Positions 1 through 8,142 of a stretch of 13,086 nucleotides of DNA are shown here, one piece after another (positions within the stretch are counted from its first letter, which is position 1; each line of letters starts with the position of its first letter). The stretch covers positions 1 through 13,086 of the forward strand of contig CALAZP010000155.1 of NCBI GenBank assembly GCA_937926355.1. The letters run 5' to 3'. This DNA comes from an uncultured Saprospirales bacterium. GTDB lineage: Bacteria; Bacteroidota; Bacteroidia; Chitinophagales; Saprospiraceae. Made by a program: the position numbers and the translations under genes. Under the pieces are notes generated by a model, which was not told where the DNA came from, searched no databases, and was given only the letters and a program-made list of their open reading frames with translations.

Positions 1-2
1 GG

Positions 3-134
3 ATTTTAAAGCTTTTTAAAAGGAGAATGGACTATTGGTTTAGCTTAGTAGAGTATAACTCCGGAGATCCAATAAAACAAAGCGTATCAGTTTTCTTTGA
101 GGTAGTATATATCGGGTTAATTATTGGGACTTGA
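3..134 (+). CDS. Possible 3' end of a plus-strand gene (partial)
   Basis: The frame starting at base 3 is open from the window edge to a TGA at 132-134, giving 43 residues that end in a hydrophobic stretch (FFEVVYIGLIIGT). An internal ATG at 27 follows a purine-rich AAAAGGAGA, so a 35-residue small ORF is the alternative. The stop would lie 26 bp from the convergent stop of the gluconate permease gene, a natural arrangement for two gene ends. No family is recognisable, and the opposite strand is also open for about 40 codons here, so openness is weak evidence. Confidence 0.25.
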   Translation: MLKLFKRRMDYWFSLVEYNSGDPIKQSVSVFFEVVYIGLIIGT

Positions 135-160
135 TCAGTATGGTTGGCTTTGATAGGGTA

Positions 161-1477
161 TTAGACGAATTGGTTCAAAATCAGCACTCCGATTAGCCCT
201 ACCACTCCAATACTGGTTTCCATTACGGTCCAAGTAGCTAAGGTATCTTTTACCGATAGGTTAAAATATTCTTTGAATAACCAAAAACCACTGTCGTTGA
301 CATGAGATAGCATAATGCTACCTGCACCAATAGCCAATACCATCAATTCTGGACTGACCCCTGTATTTTGTATGATGGGGAATATAATCCCTGCTGTTGT
401 TAGCCCTGCTACTGTTGCTGAACCGATGGAGACGCGAAGTAAGGTGGCGATAATCCAACCCAATATCAAAGGAGAACCGGTCGTGCCTTTCAATATTTCA
501 CCAATATATGCGCTTATTCCACTATCAATTAAAATTTGTTTGAGGCCCCCAGCACCTGCTATGATTAACAAAACCATCGTAATTCCAGTAACCGAAGATG
601 CCATCTCGCCCATTAAGGTATCTATGGTTTTCCCTCTGCGCAACCCTAATAACCAAATTCCAGCTAATACGGCTAATAAAAGTGCAATAACGGGATTACC
701 TAGAAAGCTAATGATTTGAAAATAGGCCCCTTCGGGAAAAAGAAATTCATTCAATATGGTGGCCAAGCCAATTAAAATAACGGGTAAGAGGGCGATCAGT
801 AAACTGGTTCCAATGCTTGGCAATTGGTCCTCAGGAAAGGTTTGGGAAACGGTAAATTCTTTGAGCGGTTGGGCGTCCACTTTTTTGATGACGGGAAGTA
901 TAAAATATCCTGAAATAACAATAGCAGGTACAGCTACTACAATGCCGTACATCAAGGTTTTGCCCATATCGGCGTCAAACATCCCCGCGATGGCAGTTGG
1001 GGCAGGGTGTGGGGGCAGGTATCCATGAGTTACCGAAAGTGCCGCCAACATAGGAAGAGCAACCGATATCAAAGGCAGTCTGGTAGAGGCTGCTACCGAA
1101 AAGACCAACGGTACAAGAATCACGAACCCTACCGAATAAAAGAGGGTAATGCCGACGATAAATCCCGTCAGCATTACCGCCCATTGGGTGTTTTTTAATC
1201 CAAATAAACTGATCAAACTTGAAGTAATGCGTTGGGCAGCTCCACTTTCAGCTACTAATTTGCCCAACATGGCTCCAAGTCCAAGAATCATAATTAAGAA
1301 TCCCAAAGTATCTCCCATTCCCTTTTCTATAGATCCTACAATGCTACTCAGTTCCATTCCTTGGGCGATTCCAACGCCCATAGCAACCAGAATGAATGAC
1401 AAAAAAGCATTTAACCTGAAGAGCATGATCAGGACAAACAAGCAGAGAATTCCAATGGAGATAACTAAAATGGGCAT
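161..1477 (-). CDS. gntP: GntP-family gluconate:H+ symporter
   Basis: The 438-residue protein is almost wholly hydrophobic, with about a dozen membrane segments, matching the usual length of about 440-450 for the GntP (gluconate permease) family. The family's conserved stretches are visible: GYLPPHPAPTAIAGMF near residue 155, and HVNDSGFWLFKEYF followed by a TWTVMET segment near the C terminus. It should import gluconate or a related sugar acid with protons across the inner membrane. The ATG at 1477 is the natural start, since the hydrophobic N terminus begins at once. It lies 14 bp after the M16 partner gene and is probably co-transcribed with it, although no functional link to peptidases is obvious. 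No gluconate kinase or dehydratase is in view, so the exact substrate is open. The symbol is given at family level. Confidence 0.88.
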   Translation of the reverse strand: MPILVISIGILCLFVLIMLFRLNAFLSFILVAMGVGIAQGMELSSIVGSIEKGMGDTLGFLIMILGLGAMLGKLVAESGAAQRITSSLISLFGLKNTQWAVMLTGFIVGITLFYSVGFVILVPLVFSVAASTRLPLISVALPMLAALSVTHGYLPPHPAPTAIAGMFDADMGKTLMYGIVVAVPAIVISGYFILPVIKKVDAQPLKEFTVSQTFPEDQLPSIGTSLLIALLPVILIGLATILNEFLFPEGAYFQIISFLGNPVIALLLAVLAGIWLLGLRRGKTIDTLMGEMASSVTGITMVLLIIAGAGGLKQILIDSGISAYIGEILKGTTGSPLILGWIIATLLRVSIGSATVAGLTTAGIIFPIIQNTGVSPELMVLAIGAGSIMLSHVNDSGFWLFKEYFNLSVKDTLATWTVMETSIGVVGLIGVLILNQFV

Positions 1478-1491
1478 AATCCTAACTATTT

Positions 1492-3534
1492 TTACTTAAA
1501 GTCATCGGCCGATACTTGGGCGTTAAACTCCAATTTGGATACTTTAGCTTCTAAGGCCATTGGCATCATTGGAGATTTGATGACCATTTTCATAGGATAC
1601 AAAATAGTTTCATTTTGGGAATAATCCTCATAAAACACCTCTCCCATTTCTGGATTTTCAGATTTTATCTTCAATCCGCTATCCACTTCGTAATAATTTG
1701 ACATCAGCGCCTGATTATTTGCTGAAATAATCAGTTTGTAGGCCTGCTTGCCGTCCACTTCTTTTATGCCGTCCAACGACAATTCAAAACCTGCCTCTTC
1801 CAAATGGATTTCTGGAAATATATACATACCAATTTTAAGGGCCGCCATTTCATTTTCGCCTACTTCTTGGGTTTGCCCCATTGCAGTTATTTGTGCTTTT
1901 CCGTCTTTCACAATGGTGCTGGTTGCTACATTACCCATTACGGTAGTTTTATTGGCAAATTGTTCGTTGGGCAGATCATGCACATAGCTCATGCTCAGAG
2001 ACATGCCTTGAAAATCGGATTGCGTTTCCATTCTCATAGTCTGAATAGCTGCTGCTTGGTCCTTTCCACCAATCGCATCCAAGTATTGATTGATCACTTG
2101 TTGAGGCGTTATGGATTCATCCATTGAAATTTCCTTAGCTGGTTCGGCCATATTATTGTACTTGACCACTTTACCGAAGGAGGTTAATCCTTCTTCTATT
2201 TCCGATGCATTGCCCACAACAGTCAAGTGCATATTTTCAGGCTTAAGGTATTTCTTAGCTATAGTATTGATGTCCTCCACCGTTAATTGGTCTAATTGTT
2301 GCAAATAGGTGGCATAGAAATTTTCAGGAAGTTGATACCGCTTGGTATTAATGGCAAAATTGGCAATGGTGGAAGGGTTTTCTAAAGAACGACCGAATGC
2401 TCCACTGATATTCGCTTTAGCATTAATCAGTTCTTCTTCTGTGATTCCTTCGTTTCTTAATTTTTTGATTTCATTAATGAATTCGGCCACGGCAGAATCA
2501 GTTACTGCATTTTGTACATTGGCATAAGCACTAAAACTTCCGTCAAGGAGGTCAGCGCTTAAAGAGGAATATGCACCATAAGTGTATCCCTTGTCCTCTC
2601 TTAACTTCAAAAATAACCTGCTTGCAGATCCTCCTCCCAAAATATAATTGAGGACTCGAGTAGCTACATAATCAGGGCTGTTATAGGTCAAATCAATAGG
2701 ATATGTTACATTGATAACGGATTGCACAGAGGCAGAACGATCTACCAATGCTACCGTGTTTTCAGATGGCTGAGCTGGCCGAGGATATTCAAATGTTGGA
2801 ACTTCAGCAGCTTCCCAAGTTGAAAAATATTGTTCTATTAGCGGTTTGGCTTCTTCTGCGGTGATGTCTCCAACAATGGCTAAATAGGCAATATTCGGCT
2901 TGAAGAAGGTCTCGTAATACGATTTAATATCTTCCAAGGTAATGGCCTCAACAGTTGCTTCTGTTGAAATTTCACCATAGGGGTGGTTGGCTCCAAAATT
3001 CAATCTATTAACCAATCTGCCAGATATGGAACCTGGTTCATCTTTACTGGCTGCAAGAGCTGATAAACTTTGCTTTTTTAGTTTGGATAATTCACTTTCA
3101 GGGAAAACAGGGTTAAACAAAACATCAGTCATTAAATCAAGGATTTTTTGTTGATGCTTTTTTAGTGCGGAACCATAGACAGAAGAAGACGATACATTTA
3201 GACTAGCTCCAATAAAGTCAATTTCTTCATCCAATTGTTCTTTATTCCTTGTTGAAGTTCCTCCCATAAGCATATCACCCACGATAGAGAGATAACCTGC
3301 TTTTTCGCCTTCCATCAATGGATCTCTATCAAACACTAAGGAGAAAGCTACCCTGGGTAATTTGTGATTTTCTACTACGAAAACTTGAAGGCCATTATCT
3401 AAAGTAAAATTCGAAGCTTCTCCTAATTTAATTTCCCTAGCTGGAGCTGGCTCCGGATATTTCGATCTATCTACTTGAGCTTGCAAGCCAAGTCCAAAAG
3501 ATAAAAGGGTGGCAAATAATATTATTTTTTTCAT
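1492..3534 (-). CDS. Secreted M16-family peptidase-like subunit lacking HxxEH, with extra C-terminal domain
   Basis: From the ATG at 3534 the protein has 680 residues and opens with a signal peptide (MKKIILFATLLSFGLGLQAQ). An upstream in-frame TTG at 3555 would put seven polar residues before it and is rejected as the start. Residues 40-460 form two M16 (insulinase-type) halves. Where active members have HxxEH, this one reads S83-x-x-G86-D87, so it cannot bind the catalytic zinc in the usual way. The second half keeps the substrate-binding pair R312/Y319 in LREDKGYTYGAYS. This is the pattern of the non-catalytic partner in heterodimeric M16B peptidases, and the catalytic partner is the next gene upstream. 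Residues 470-680 add a beta-rich domain that looks like the LolA/outer-membrane-lipoprotein-sorting fold (GKQAYKL, then YYEVDSGLKIK); that assignment is tentative. The pair probably acts in the periplasm on peptides. Confidence 0.85.
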   Translation of the reverse strand: MKKIILFATLLSFGLGLQAQVDRSKYPEPAPAREIKLGEASNFTLDNGLQVFVVENHKLPRVAFSLVFDRDPLMEGEKAGYLSIVGDMLMGGTSTRNKEQLDEEIDFIGASLNVSSSSVYGSALKKHQQKILDLMTDVLFNPVFPESELSKLKKQSLSALAASKDEPGSISGRLVNRLNFGANHPYGEISTEATVEAITLEDIKSYYETFFKPNIAYLAIVGDITAEEAKPLIEQYFSTWEAAEVPTFEYPRPAQPSENTVALVDRSASVQSVINVTYPIDLTYNSPDYVATRVLNYILGGGSASRLFLKLREDKGYTYGAYSSLSADLLDGSFSAYANVQNAVTDSAVAEFINEIKKLRNEGITEEELINAKANISGAFGRSLENPSTIANFAINTKRYQLPENFYATYLQQLDQLTVEDINTIAKKYLKPENMHLTVVGNASEIEEGLTSFGKVVKYNNMAEPAKEISMDESITPQQVINQYLDAIGGKDQAAAIQTMRMETQSDFQGMSLSMSYVHDLPNEQFANKTTVMGNVATSTIVKDGKAQITAMGQTQEVGENEMAALKIGMYIFPEIHLEEAGFELSLDGIKEVDGKQAYKLIISANNQALMSNYYEVDSGLKIKSENPEMGEVFYEDYSQNETILYPMKMVIKSPMMPMALEAKVSKLEFNAQVSADDFK

Positions 3535-3559
3535 TTGAAATTTTATTTGTGTCAATAAA

Positions 3560-4891
3560 TTACTGATTTCCTTCAGCAGTTTTAGGGAGATAATACAATA
3601 CTACCCTACTGTTAAAATCAAAATACTGTTGAGCTACCCGCTGAATATCTTCTTTAGTGACCATTTGATATTTACTAAGCGTTTGATTTACATAATTGGC
3701 ATCTCCATAAAAGACTTTAGCGCTAGAAAGGCTTTCAGCAATACCACTCATAGAGGCGTTAGCTGATACCAAATCATTTTCCGTTATATTTTGAAGCTTT
3801 TGGAAGTCTTTATCTGAAATCCCTTCTTCCTTAACTTTGGTTAATAAGGCATCGATTTCATTCTCCAATGCAGAGGGCTCTACCTCCATATTGGCAATAG
3901 CATACATAATGAATATGCTGTAGTCTTCCAAATCAAATGGAATAGCAGCTACTACTAATGCCTTTTGCTGGTTATCTACTAACTCCTTCGTCATTAAAGA
4001 GGAATTTCCTCCAGTGAGATAGGTGGAAAGCATACTCAAGGCATAGAAATCTGGGTGGTTTTTACCTGGTAAGGTATATGATTGAATAATAGCTGGTAGT
4101 TGGATGTTATCATAAATAATGTCCCTGACCTCCGCTGTCTTCACCGGCTCTTTTATATTAGGTCGGTAGAAAGATGCTGGACCAGAAGGAATTTCATTGA
4201 AATACATTCTAACCCATGCTTCCGTTTGCTCATAATCAATATCACCTGCAATGGTTAAGACCGCATTATTGGGTACATAAAAATCGCTATGAAATTGAAC
4301 GAATTCTTCTAACTGAGCGGCATTCAAATGATCCATAGAACCAATAGTGGTCCATTGGTAGGGATGCTCGGTAAAAACCCTCTTCATCGTCTCTGGTAAA
4401 ATAGTTCCATAAGGCTGATTGTCATAACGCTGCCTTTTTTCTTCCTTCACCACTTCTCTCTGCGTTTCAACCCCTACAGTGTCAATTACAGGGTGTAACA
4501 TCCGCTCTGATTCCATATAAAGCGCTGTTTCCAATTGATTAGATGGAACCATTTCATAATAGTAGGTAACATCGCTATTGGTATAGGCATTCAAAGTCCC
4601 TCCAATTGAAGTGATTTTTTTCATGTATTCTCCTCTTCCAATATTTTCTGTTCCTTCAAATAAAAGATGCTCGAAAAAATGGGCAAAACCGGTTCTATCG
4701 GGCTGTTCATTTTTGGAACCTACGTGATACAGTACTGATACGGCTACAATTGGTGTAGCATTATCTCGGTGCATAATCACCTCCAGACCATTATCTAGAG
4801 TGAATTCCCTAAAGTCAATTTGGTTCTGCTGTCCAATAACGGAAGCGATCCAAACAAGGGAAAAAGTGAGCAAAAGCAATTTTCTTCTCAT
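3560..4891 (-). CDS. Secreted M16-family zinc metallopeptidase, catalytic subunit
   Basis: This 443-residue protein starts at ATG 4891 with a signal peptide (MRRKLLLLTFSLVWIASVIG). The inverted zinc motif H71-F-F-E74-H75 is intact. E151 in EVVKEEKRQRY lies 76 residues after H75, the expected place for the third zinc ligand. The second half lacks the clear R/Y pair found in the partner encoded 25 bp downstream. The two therefore divide catalysis and substrate binding between them, as in M16B heterodimers of the mitochondrial processing peptidase type. Length is typical for a single two-domain M16B subunit. It is the first gene of the minus-strand group and has a good promoter box about 35 bases ahead of its start. 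Peptide substrates in the periplasm are likely, but the specificity cannot be read from sequence. Confidence 0.9.
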   Translation of the reverse strand: MRRKLLLLTFSLVWIASVIGQQNQIDFREFTLDNGLEVIMHRDNATPIVAVSVLYHVGSKNEQPDRTGFAHFFEHLLFEGTENIGRGEYMKKITSIGGTLNAYTNSDVTYYYEMVPSNQLETALYMESERMLHPVIDTVGVETQREVVKEEKRQRYDNQPYGTILPETMKRVFTEHPYQWTTIGSMDHLNAAQLEEFVQFHSDFYVPNNAVLTIAGDIDYEQTEAWVRMYFNEIPSGPASFYRPNIKEPVKTAEVRDIIYDNIQLPAIIQSYTLPGKNHPDFYALSMLSTYLTGGNSSLMTKELVDNQQKALVVAAIPFDLEDYSIFIMYAIANMEVEPSALENEIDALLTKVKEEGISDKDFQKLQNITENDLVSANASMSGIAESLSSAKVFYGDANYVNQTLSKYQMVTKEDIQRVAQQYFDFNSRVVLYYLPKTAEGNQ

Positions 4892-4925
4892 TGAAATTTG
4901 AATTTTTAAGTCAATAAATACCTTA

Positions 4926-4933
4926 CAAAACTA
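4926..4933 (-). promoter_or_regulatory. Bacteroidota-type -7 promoter box for the M16/gntP operon
   Basis: The minus strand reads TAGTTTTG, a perfect match to the TAnnTTTG -7 element used by the primary sigma factor of Bacteroidota. It lies about 35 bases ahead of the ATG at 4891, giving a short leader. No good TTTG -33 box is seen 19-21 bases further upstream, so the promoter is a candidate only. Confidence 0.45.
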
Positions 4934-5012
4934 AAGTGAATAAAGCTTGTAATGGTTTTTTTAATTTAATTTTAGACCAAACACCTATTTCCAAAGGACA
5001 AATGGCAATTAG

Positions 5013-5025
5013 TGTAAAATTTACA
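5013..5025. promoter_or_regulatory. 13-bp perfect dyad, candidate operator
   Basis: TGTAAAATTTACA has two perfect 6-base arms, TGTAAA and TTTACA, around a single A. It sits where a -33 box would be for the plus-strand genes, 11 bases before their candidate -7 box. The half-site TGTAAA resembles those of LacI-type regulators, but the central CG of their usual operators is missing. In AT-rich spacer DNA a chance dyad is possible. Confidence 0.3.
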
Positions 5026-5036
5026 ATTTTATTTTT

Positions 5037-5044
5037 TTATTTTG
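5037..5044 (+). promoter_or_regulatory. Weak -7-like box for the plus-strand operon
   Basis: TTATTTTG differs from TAnnTTTG at one position and ends 23 bases before the ATG at 5068. No -33 TTTG is seen; the expected place is occupied by the 13-bp dyad. A promoter must lie in this spacer, because the genes on either side diverge and the plus-strand group has no other upstream room. The exact box is uncertain. Confidence 0.3.
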
Positions 5045-5067
5045 AGGCAAACAATTAACCAACTATT

Positions 5068-8000
5068 ATGACAAATAAATATAGCATTAGGTTGACCCTA
5101 TTGTGGTTAACTTTATGGTTGTCTGCTTGTAATTTGATCGAAAGCCAACCTAAAGATGATCAACCAAGAAGGATGGAATTTCTTTTTTTGGGACACGAAA
5201 GTGAACACCATAATTCTCGGTTATACGCGCCTCATTTAATTGCGGCTATCGCCAAAAAAGGCATTAATATTACCTATAAGGAGCGTACTGAGGTTTTAAA
5301 TCAAGCCTATTTAAATCAATTTGACGGATTGATCTTATATGCCAACCATGACAGTATCGGTACTCATGAGGAAAAGGCCTTAATAGAATATGTGAAAGAT
5401 GGACATGCATTTATTCCCATTCACTGTGCCAGTTATTGTTTTAGAAACTCTGACGAGTTTGTCGAAATGACCGGTGGCCAATTTGCCTCTCACGATACCG
5501 CTACTTTTAGTGCAACCATCATTGATGCCAATCATCCAGCGATGGCAGGTCTTGAGGAATTTACTTCTTGGGATGAGACCTATGTTCACCATAAATTGGC
5601 TGATGATATTCAGGTGCTGATGGAACGGGAGGAGAATGGTCAAAAGGAACCCTGGACCTGGGTCAAATCTTACGGAAAAGGCAAAGTGTTTTATACTGCT
5701 TCTGGGCATGACGAAAGAACATGGACGCAACCCGGATTTCACCAACTTATCTTAAATGGAATGGTATGGGCGGTCCAAGATCAGGTAAGAGCCAATTGGG
5801 AGGCTTATGCTGCAAATATTCCAGAACTGCAATACGAACCAAGGCCGAATATTCCAAATTATGAAAAGCGTGATCCTGCTCCTCAATTTCAAATGCCGCT
5901 GAGCCCTGAGGAATCTGCCAAGCACATTCAAGTACCACCTGGTTTTACCTTTGAATTATTTGCTTCAGAGCCCAATATCATCAACCCGATATCTATGAAT
6001 TGGGATGAAAGAGGCAGACTTTGGGTGGTGGAAACGGTAGATTATCCGAATACCGTTCGCGATGAAGAGGGAATTGGTGATGATAGAATAAAAGTATGTG
6101 AAGATACTGACGGAGATGGTCGTGCTGATAAATTTACCGTCTTCGCAGAAAATCTCAATATCCCTACTAGTTTTACTTTCGTAAACGGAGGTATTTTGAT
6201 ATCTCAGGCTCCCCAATTTATCTTTTTACAAGATACTGATGGAGACGATGTCGCTGATGTGAAGGAAGTCATTATTGATGGATGGGGGGTATTTGATACG
6301 CATGCAGGGCCTTCTAATCTGCATTATGGTATCGATAACCACATCTATGGGGTATTGGGATATTCAGGTTTCAAGGGGTTAATTTTTGAAGATAGTTTTG
6401 AATTCCGTCAAGGGATTTATCGATTTGATAAAGACTACACTTCTTTTGAATTTTTAACCAATACCACTAATAATACTTGGGGGTTGGGTTTTACCGAAGA
6501 CAATGCCATTTTTGCTTCTACAGCCAATAATACCCACAGTGTATTCATGGGAGTTCCCAATCAATACTTGCGTGATTTGGAAGGAGGTCGATTTAGAGGA
6601 AGTGAAAAAATTGATGGACATTACGCCATGTTGCCTTTAACTCCTAATGTGAGACAAGTGGATGTATTCGGTGGATATACTGCTGCAGCTGGCCATAATT
6701 TTTATACTGCTCGCTTGCTTCCATCTGACTATTGGAATAAGGTTGCATTTGTTTGCGAACCAACTGGTGGATTGGTTCACCAGGCGATTATCGAAGCTAA
6801 TGGTTCAGGCTATCGGGAAAAAGATGGAGGCAATATTTTTGCTGCTTCCGATGAATGGGTCTCTCCAGTAGAGGCGAAAACAGGCCCTGATGGTGCGGTA
6901 TGGGTTTTGGATTGGTACAATTTTATTGTTCAACACAACCCTACTCCTACTGAAAAATGGGGAGGTTTTGATGCGGAAAATGGAGATGGAAATGCTTACG
7001 TCAATCCCTTAAGAGACAAATCTCATGGCAGAATCTGGAGAGTTGTTCCTAAAAATGCCAAATCATCTAAGATGCCAGAATTGAAAGTAGATGATCCCAA
7101 TGGGTTGGTAGCTGCTTTGAAAAATGACAATATGTTTTGGCGACTTACTGCTCAACGATTGTTGGTGGAAAGCAAAGCTACCGAGGTGACAGAATCTTTA
7201 GTGGCTTTGGTCAAGGACAAATCCACCGATGAAATGGGTTTGGCACCAAGTGCATTACATGCTTTATGGACGCTTGATGGGTTGGGATTAATAGCCAATG
7301 GCAATGGAGATGCTATAGGTGCTGCTCGAAGTGCACTTTTTCATCCTGCTCCTTCTTTGAGAAGGGCTGCGATTCAGATTTTAGAAAAGGTAGAGGGGGC
7401 TGATGAGTTGATTTTCAATTCAGGAGCGTTAGATGACGAAGATCCAACGGTCCAGTTGGCTGCGATGTTATTTTTTGCAGGTCGTGACACCGATATTGAG
7501 TTAGGGGAAAAATTATATCAGTTGTTACAAATTCCGGCTATTCAGGAAGACAAATGGAGGGGATATGCGATCTATTCAGCAGCCACTCATCACCTCGATG
7601 GGTTTATCGATGCTTTTCTAGCAGACCATCCCGATTTTGATGTTCAAGGAGAAATTCAAGATGATCAACCATTAGATGAGCGTTTTACCCTAGCTTACTT
7701 TTCTAAGAGAACGTTAGAGTCTTCGACTTCTTTCTCAGATTTAGGGCCGGCAACCAAAATTGTTATCGGAACCGTTGAGAATGAAATGAAATACAGTGTA
7801 ACCGCTTTTGAGGTAGAAGCGGGTCAGCCCGTGGAATTGGTATTTGACAATACTGATTTTATGCAACACAACTTATTGATTTTAAAGCCTGGAACGAAAG
7901 AAAAGGTGGGAACTGCTGCTGATAAAATGGCTTCAGCCTCTGATGCAGCAGAGCGCAATTATACTCCTGATATGGAAGAGATTTTATATTCCATCAAACT

Positions 8001-8142
8001 TTTAAATCCAGAGGAAAAATATACTTTGAAGTTTATCGCCCCGCAGGAACCTGGGATTTACCCTTACATCTGCACTTTTCCGGGACATTGGAGATTGATG
8101 CAGGGTAATATGAAAGTGGTTCCTGCCAAAAAAGCGCTTTAG
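5068..8142 (+). CDS. ThuA / PVC-type dehydrogenase / HEAT / azurin-like copper fusion lipoprotein
   Basis: This 1024-residue protein has a lipobox, LSAC with C21, so it should be anchored in a membrane facing outward. Domains in order: a ThuA-like (trehalose utilisation) domain at about 36-240; a PVC-type sugar dehydrogenase propeller at about 284-665, starting at IQVPPGFTFELFASEPN and holding two calcium-type loops, DTDGDG at 346-351 and DTDGDD at 389-394; a helical HEAT-like region at about 675-875; and a cupredoxin at about 895-1024. The last has the azurin copper ligands H934, C1002, H1007 and M1011, and CTFPGHWRLM keeps the azurin spacing. No CxxCH haem motif occurs anywhere, although many relatives carry a cytochrome c domain. 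It probably oxidises a sugar or glycoside, with the copper site accepting the electrons. Substrate and C3 specificity are inferred. It is the first gene of the operon, and the next start abuts its stop (TAGATG). Confidence 0.88.
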   Translation: MTNKYSIRLTLLWLTLWLSACNLIESQPKDDQPRRMEFLFLGHESEHHNSRLYAPHLIAAIAKKGINITYKERTEVLNQAYLNQFDGLILYANHDSIGTHEEKALIEYVKDGHAFIPIHCASYCFRNSDEFVEMTGGQFASHDTATFSATIIDANHPAMAGLEEFTSWDETYVHHKLADDIQVLMEREENGQKEPWTWVKSYGKGKVFYTASGHDERTWTQPGFHQLILNGMVWAVQDQVRANWEAYAANIPELQYEPRPNIPNYEKRDPAPQFQMPLSPEESAKHIQVPPGFTFELFASEPNIINPISMNWDERGRLWVVETVDYPNTVRDEEGIGDDRIKVCEDTDGDGRADKFTVFAENLNIPTSFTFVNGGILISQAPQFIFLQDTDGDDVADVKEVIIDGWGVFDTHAGPSNLHYGIDNHIYGVLGYSGFKGLIFEDSFEFRQGIYRFDKDYTSFEFLTNTTNNTWGLGFTEDNAIFASTANNTHSVFMGVPNQYLRDLEGGRFRGSEKIDGHYAMLPLTPNVRQVDVFGGYTAAAGHNFYTARLLPSDYWNKVAFVCEPTGGLVHQAIIEANGSGYREKDGGNIFAASDEWVSPVEAKTGPDGAVWVLDWYNFIVQHNPTPTEKWGGFDAENGDGNAYVNPLRDKSHGRIWRVVPKNAKSSKMPELKVDDPNGLVAALKNDNMFWRLTAQRLLVESKATEVTESLVALVKDKSTDEMGLAPSALHALWTLDGLGLIANGNGDAIGAARSALFHPAPSLRRAAIQILEKVEGADELIFNSGALDDEDPTVQLAAMLFFAGRDTDIELGEKLYQLLQIPAIQEDKWRGYAIYSAATHHLDGFIDAFLADHPDFDVQGEIQDDQPLDERFTLAYFSKRTLESSTSFSDLGPATKIVIGTVENEMKYSVTAFEVEAGQPVELVFDNTDFMQHNLLILKPGTKEKVGTAADKMASASDAAERNYTPDMEEILYSIKLLNPEEKYTLKFIAPQEPGIYPYICTFPGHWRLMQGNMKVVPAKKAL

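Noticed and set aside
4..20. Near-palindrome around AAAGCTTT as a terminator
   Set aside because: It is only A/T-rich with no GC stem, and it lies upstream of the frame end rather than after a stop codon.
1..160. Minus-strand frame open for about 40 codons after the permease stop
   Set aside because: No start codon occurs on that strand in this stretch, and it simply continues the permease frame after its stop.
315..1499. Plus-strand open frames across the gluconate permease gene
   Set aside because: They are antisense shadows: low-complexity residue mix, no recognisable motif, while the minus strand encodes an intact GntP family protein.
1748..2527. Plus-strand open frames across the M16 partner gene
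   Set aside because: They lie antisense to a complete, well-recognised M16 protein and show no domain or signal of their own.
3534..3555. TTG start at 3555 for the M16 partner
   Set aside because: It would place seven residues ahead of a clean signal peptide; the ATG at 3534 gives a standard N terminus.
4981..5010. CCAAAGGACAAATGG as a second operator dyad
   Set aside because: Only three outer bases pair; the match is no better than chance.
5428..5441. CASYC in the ThuA domain as a possible haem-binding motif
   Set aside because: It is C-x3-C without a following histidine, so it is not CxxCH; the segment fits the ThuA fold.
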